Of a stretch of 64,000 nt of DNA, positions 61,854 to 64,000 are shown in pieces. The stretch lies in contig JAHRWA010000039.1 of NCBI GenBank assembly GCA_019090455.1, positions 124,001 through 188,000 on the forward strand. The letters are read 5' to 3'. The notes beneath the pieces were generated by a model. It was not told where the DNA came from and did no database searches. It saw only the letters and a list, made by a program, of their open reading frames with translations. The first letter of the stretch is position 1. Every line of letters starts with the position of its first letter. The stretch is from Pseudomonadales bacterium (GTDB lineage Bacteria; Pseudomonadota; Gammaproteobacteria; Pseudomonadales; DC-out160). The position numbers and the translations under genes were made by a program.

Positions 61854-63575
61854 CTACGATGCATTAAATTTAAAATATAACATAGGCAAGTCATTTTTCT
61901 GTTCGATAGGAAGATCATCGATTAAGTCACGGTCTATGGAAAACTCTTTATGTTTAAAAACAAGAACAGCATCGAAGTTTTTTCTCGCATAAGCAGGCGT
62001 AGTAACAAACAACAATTGATATTGCGCATGGAACAACGCACTTTCCATAATTAACTGCTCTGTTTCAACCATTCCAAATCTAAACCCATTATCAGCATTC
62101 GGAATTTCAAAAGCTCGGAGAAAAACAATTTGCGGTTTTCGTTTGAAAAAATATCCTAAATCATACTGCTTACTCGTATGATGGCCTGGGCTCAAACCAA
62201 TCACCCGATCTGTCAAACCCGCCATATCATAAACATTAGCATCGGTTAAATACCCTAATTTCCCTATATCCACCATGCCAACACTTCTCGCTCCTACATC
62301 TTTAACGAACTGTATTCGATAATCGTTTTCATAGTTGATGGTGAAGGCGGTACTCGTTGCGACTCTCGCTAGATAATGATTCTCCTTATGACATATTCCA
62401 ACAAAAACACCAAAAGTCAGGCTAAGAATCAAGGTTATCGCTAACTTATGCTCCGTTTTTCTCTCTCTACTCTTTCCCGGATTACCCTCATTTTTCCCAG
62501 TGTTTTCATCTTCCGGCAACTCTTTCACTTGCGACTTATATTTCACTTGCAAAAAGCTGGCGGAAACAAAATAACTGATACCAGATGCCGCCAGAATAAA
62601 AAAGGTCATGGCAGGCATTAAGAAGCGATAAGATGACATCCAATCGCCTCCCTCAAGTACAGGGGGAATAAACCACAGAAAACCTGACAACAACATTTGT
62701 CGATGAAAAGCCGTACCGATATAACCTCCCGCTAGAGCAAACATTACCAATAAAATAAAAAAATGAGACTCTGACAAGGCACGATAGACATATTCAAAAC
62801 CAAGACTGATAACCGGCTCCTTGGCGTAATAGGTATTCGGTAATATGTCACTGAATACCATCCAACGCACCAGTAATAAAAGACAGAATCCAAAAACAAA
62901 ATAACAAGCCATAGGAAAAAAACGCTTAATACCCAAGAATATATTTCTCTCAACAAGCCAACACTGCACAGCGCCGACAACCATGAAAAAGGGCGTTTCC
63001 GGCCTCATCCAAGCGGTAAGAAAAAAAAGAAAAAACAAATAACTTTGATAACTCAGATTGTATGTCGGCGACTTCAAAAAGGCTTCTGTACACAACACGA
63101 GAAGAAATATATACAGCATTTGCTCCATTCCCGTTGCTGCGTAATAGACAAAACTCGGTAATAGTGCAGCCATCACAACGACACCCAAAGCCCATTGGCT
63201 GGTGGCATACCGTTGTACTGTTTCCGAAATACGCCATATCGTAAGCATAAATACAGATACACCAAGAACAACTGAAATAATCAGAATATTGTGCGACCCG
63301 AATAACACACCGAACCCCGCCAACAATAGAAGCCACAATGGTGAGGAAAAACCCTCAACAACGGCTCCTTGAGGGTTATAGACAAAACCAAACCCATCAA
63401 TCAGGTTTCGAGCATAACGGTAGGTAATATACGAATCATCAATTTGAAAAGGTAATATATTTAAAATATAAATACTGGCAAATAACAACGAGAAAATTAA
63501 AACTAAGAAAGAGATTTTTGGGTGAACTATGGCTACTAATTTTTGCTTTGCCAATTTGAACTGAAATTCTGACAT
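61854..63575 (-). CDS. GT-C membrane glycosyltransferase, AftB-like
   Basis: This 573-residue protein has about 10 or more transmembrane helices. The first loop has DDSYITYRYARNLIDG and the next segment VYNPQGAVVEGFSSPLW. This layout is typical of AftB-like GT-C transferases, where the DD pair coordinates the lipid-linked donor. The C-terminal soluble domain has a YDMAGLTDRVIGL motif. The ATG at 63575 is preferred to a GTG one codon before. It precedes the ArnT-like gene in the same operon. Sugar and acceptor are unknown; lipopolysaccharide or a glycan polymer are possible. Confidence 0.82.
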   Translation of the reverse strand: MSEFQFKLAKQKLVAIVHPKISFLVLIFSLLFASIYILNILPFQIDDSYITYRYARNLIDGFGFVYNPQGAVVEGFSSPLWLLLLAGFGVLFGSHNILIISVVLGVSVFMLTIWRISETVQRYATSQWALGVVVMAALLPSFVYYAATGMEQMLYIFLLVLCTEAFLKSPTYNLSYQSYLFFLFFLTAWMRPETPFFMVVGAVQCWLVERNIFLGIKRFFPMACYFVFGFCLLLLVRWMVFSDILPNTYYAKEPVISLGFEYVYRALSESHFFILLVMFALAGGYIGTAFHRQMLLSGFLWFIPPVLEGGDWMSSYRFLMPAMTFFILAASGISYFVSASFLQVKYKSQVKELPEDENTGKNEGNPGKSRERKTEHKLAITLILSLTFGVFVGICHKENHYLARVATSTAFTINYENDYRIQFVKDVGARSVGMVDIGKLGYLTDANVYDMAGLTDRVIGLSPGHHTSKQYDLGYFFKRKPQIVFLRAFEIPNADNGFRFGMVETEQLIMESALFHAQYQLLFVTTPAYARKNFDAVLVFKHKEFSIDRDLIDDLPIEQKNDLPMLYFKFNAS

Positions 63576-63658
63576 CACTCTATGCCACTTGGAAACTTTA
63601 GTCTCAATTGTTGGACCTCTTGTTTTGAATTATTAGATTCATTAAATAACTGACTCGC

Positions 63659-64000
63659 CTATCTGTTAACACCTTGAAAAAGTTTGAGATGTGTACTTGC
63701 CCAGTTCGCTATGGTAGAAATCAGCTGATCGCGATGGGCTTGGACTGGATAGAGGTGCATGGCATGAGGGAAAAAGACTTCATCACAGCAATCCGCTAGG
63801 TTTTCGATACCCGAAGCCCGCGCGTACTGCCCTACTTCATTGTATCGACTTAAGGCATGGCTGGTGAAAATGGCTAAAACTCTACCTCGTTTTTCCATAA
63901 TATAGGAGAAACACTGTTCTTCATCTTCTCGTGTTGGCTTATCGCGAAGCGACTCCATTTCTTCTGATGCCGCAGTTGTTGATGCGATATGTCGATAAAC
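63659..64000 (-). CDS. C-terminal part of an alpha/beta hydrolase, cut by the window edge
   Basis: The reading frame stays open upstream to the right window edge, so the N-terminus lies outside; the internal ATG at 63958 is not the true start. The visible 113 codons contain a VLAIFTSHAL strand and a C-terminal VFFPHAMHLYPVQAHRDQLISTIANW. The His of HLY is where alpha/beta hydrolases carry their catalytic His, and the tail resembles exosortase-associated hydrolases. The nucleophile region is missing, so the family assignment is tentative. Confidence 0.5.
   Translation of the reverse strand, partial: VYRHIASTTAASEEMESLRDKPTREDEEQCFSYIMEKRGRVLAIFTSHALSRYNEVGQYARASGIENLADCCDEVFFPHAMHLYPVQAHRDQLISTIANWASTHLKLFQGVNR

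Noticed and set aside
1..64000. Insertion sequences, prophage and CRISPR arrays
   Set aside because: No transposase, integrase, phage structural gene or regularly spaced repeat array was found on reading the proteins and repeats.

Overview
The window looks like chromosome of a marine-type gammaproteobacterium of the broad Pseudomonadales/Cellvibrionales kind. I judge this from gene content, not from a database search: a FabY-type initiating ketosynthase, a split B12-dependent ribonucleotide reductase (NrdJa/NrdJb), a canonical gammaproteobacterial tRNA-Glu, DUF423, DUF3301 and DUF4124 proteins, and a CobN/BluB/CbtAB cobalamin locus like that of pseudomonads. Base composition looks moderate, in the mid-40s percent GC by eye. 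No insertion sequence, prophage, integrase or CRISPR array is visible.

Positions 1-32.9 kb are a mosaic of short transcription units. They hold an exported-protein fragment, an AGT-type aminotransferase, a Rieske oxygenase and a small outer-membrane barrel. Next come an acyl-CoA ligase, small membrane proteins and nrdJa-nrdJb with a pair of NrdR boxes. Two large exported proteins of unknown function converge on a strong terminator. They are followed by a lipid/acyl group (amidohydrolase, FabY, acyl-CoA ligase), tRNA-Glu, glutathione peroxidase, dienelactone hydrolase, an SDR, an enoyl-CoA hydratase and an epoxide-hydrolase-like protein. At 27.6-30.6 kb an unusual redox operon encodes a BFD-flavoreductase-cytochrome b fusion, a pentaheme cytochrome c and a Tll0287-type monoheme protein. 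A DUF3301 protein, a Nudix hydrolase and a nitroreductase close this part.

Positions 33.0-58.9 kb are a large cobalamin (B12) island made of two convergent arms, each headed by a cobalamin riboswitch. The rightward arm is riboswitch, LbtU-like outer-membrane barrel, cobW, cobN, cobD/cbiB, cobC, bluB. The leftward arm is riboswitch, cbtB, cbtA, a fused ChlI/ChlD-type chelatase subunit, cobO, cobB, cbiD, cobK, cobH, cobL, cobI, cbiG, cobJ, cobM. A His-rich CbiX chelatase lies just outside it. Between the 3' ends of the two arms sit two small toxin-antitoxin-like pairs, one GNAT/DUF1778 (TacAT-like) and one resembling the T6SS toxin/immunity pair Tse2/Tsi2, plus a DUF4124 protein. The island encodes corrin-ring building, a,c-diamidation, adenosylation, aminopropanol-arm precursor synthesis, lower-ligand synthesis and cobalt uptake. 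It combines cobalt-early parts (CbiX, CbiG, CbiD) with the cobalt-late chelatase (CobN plus the ChlI/ChlD fusion), and shows no CobG, CobZ or CobF. cobQ and the nucleotide-loop genes cobP, cobV and cobU are not in the window. The B12-dependent reductase NrdJ, about 21 kb away, is a likely consumer of the product.

Positions 59-64 kb hold a membrane metallophosphoesterase, two GT-C-type membrane glycosyltransferases and the C-terminal part of a probable alpha/beta hydrolase cut by the window edge.
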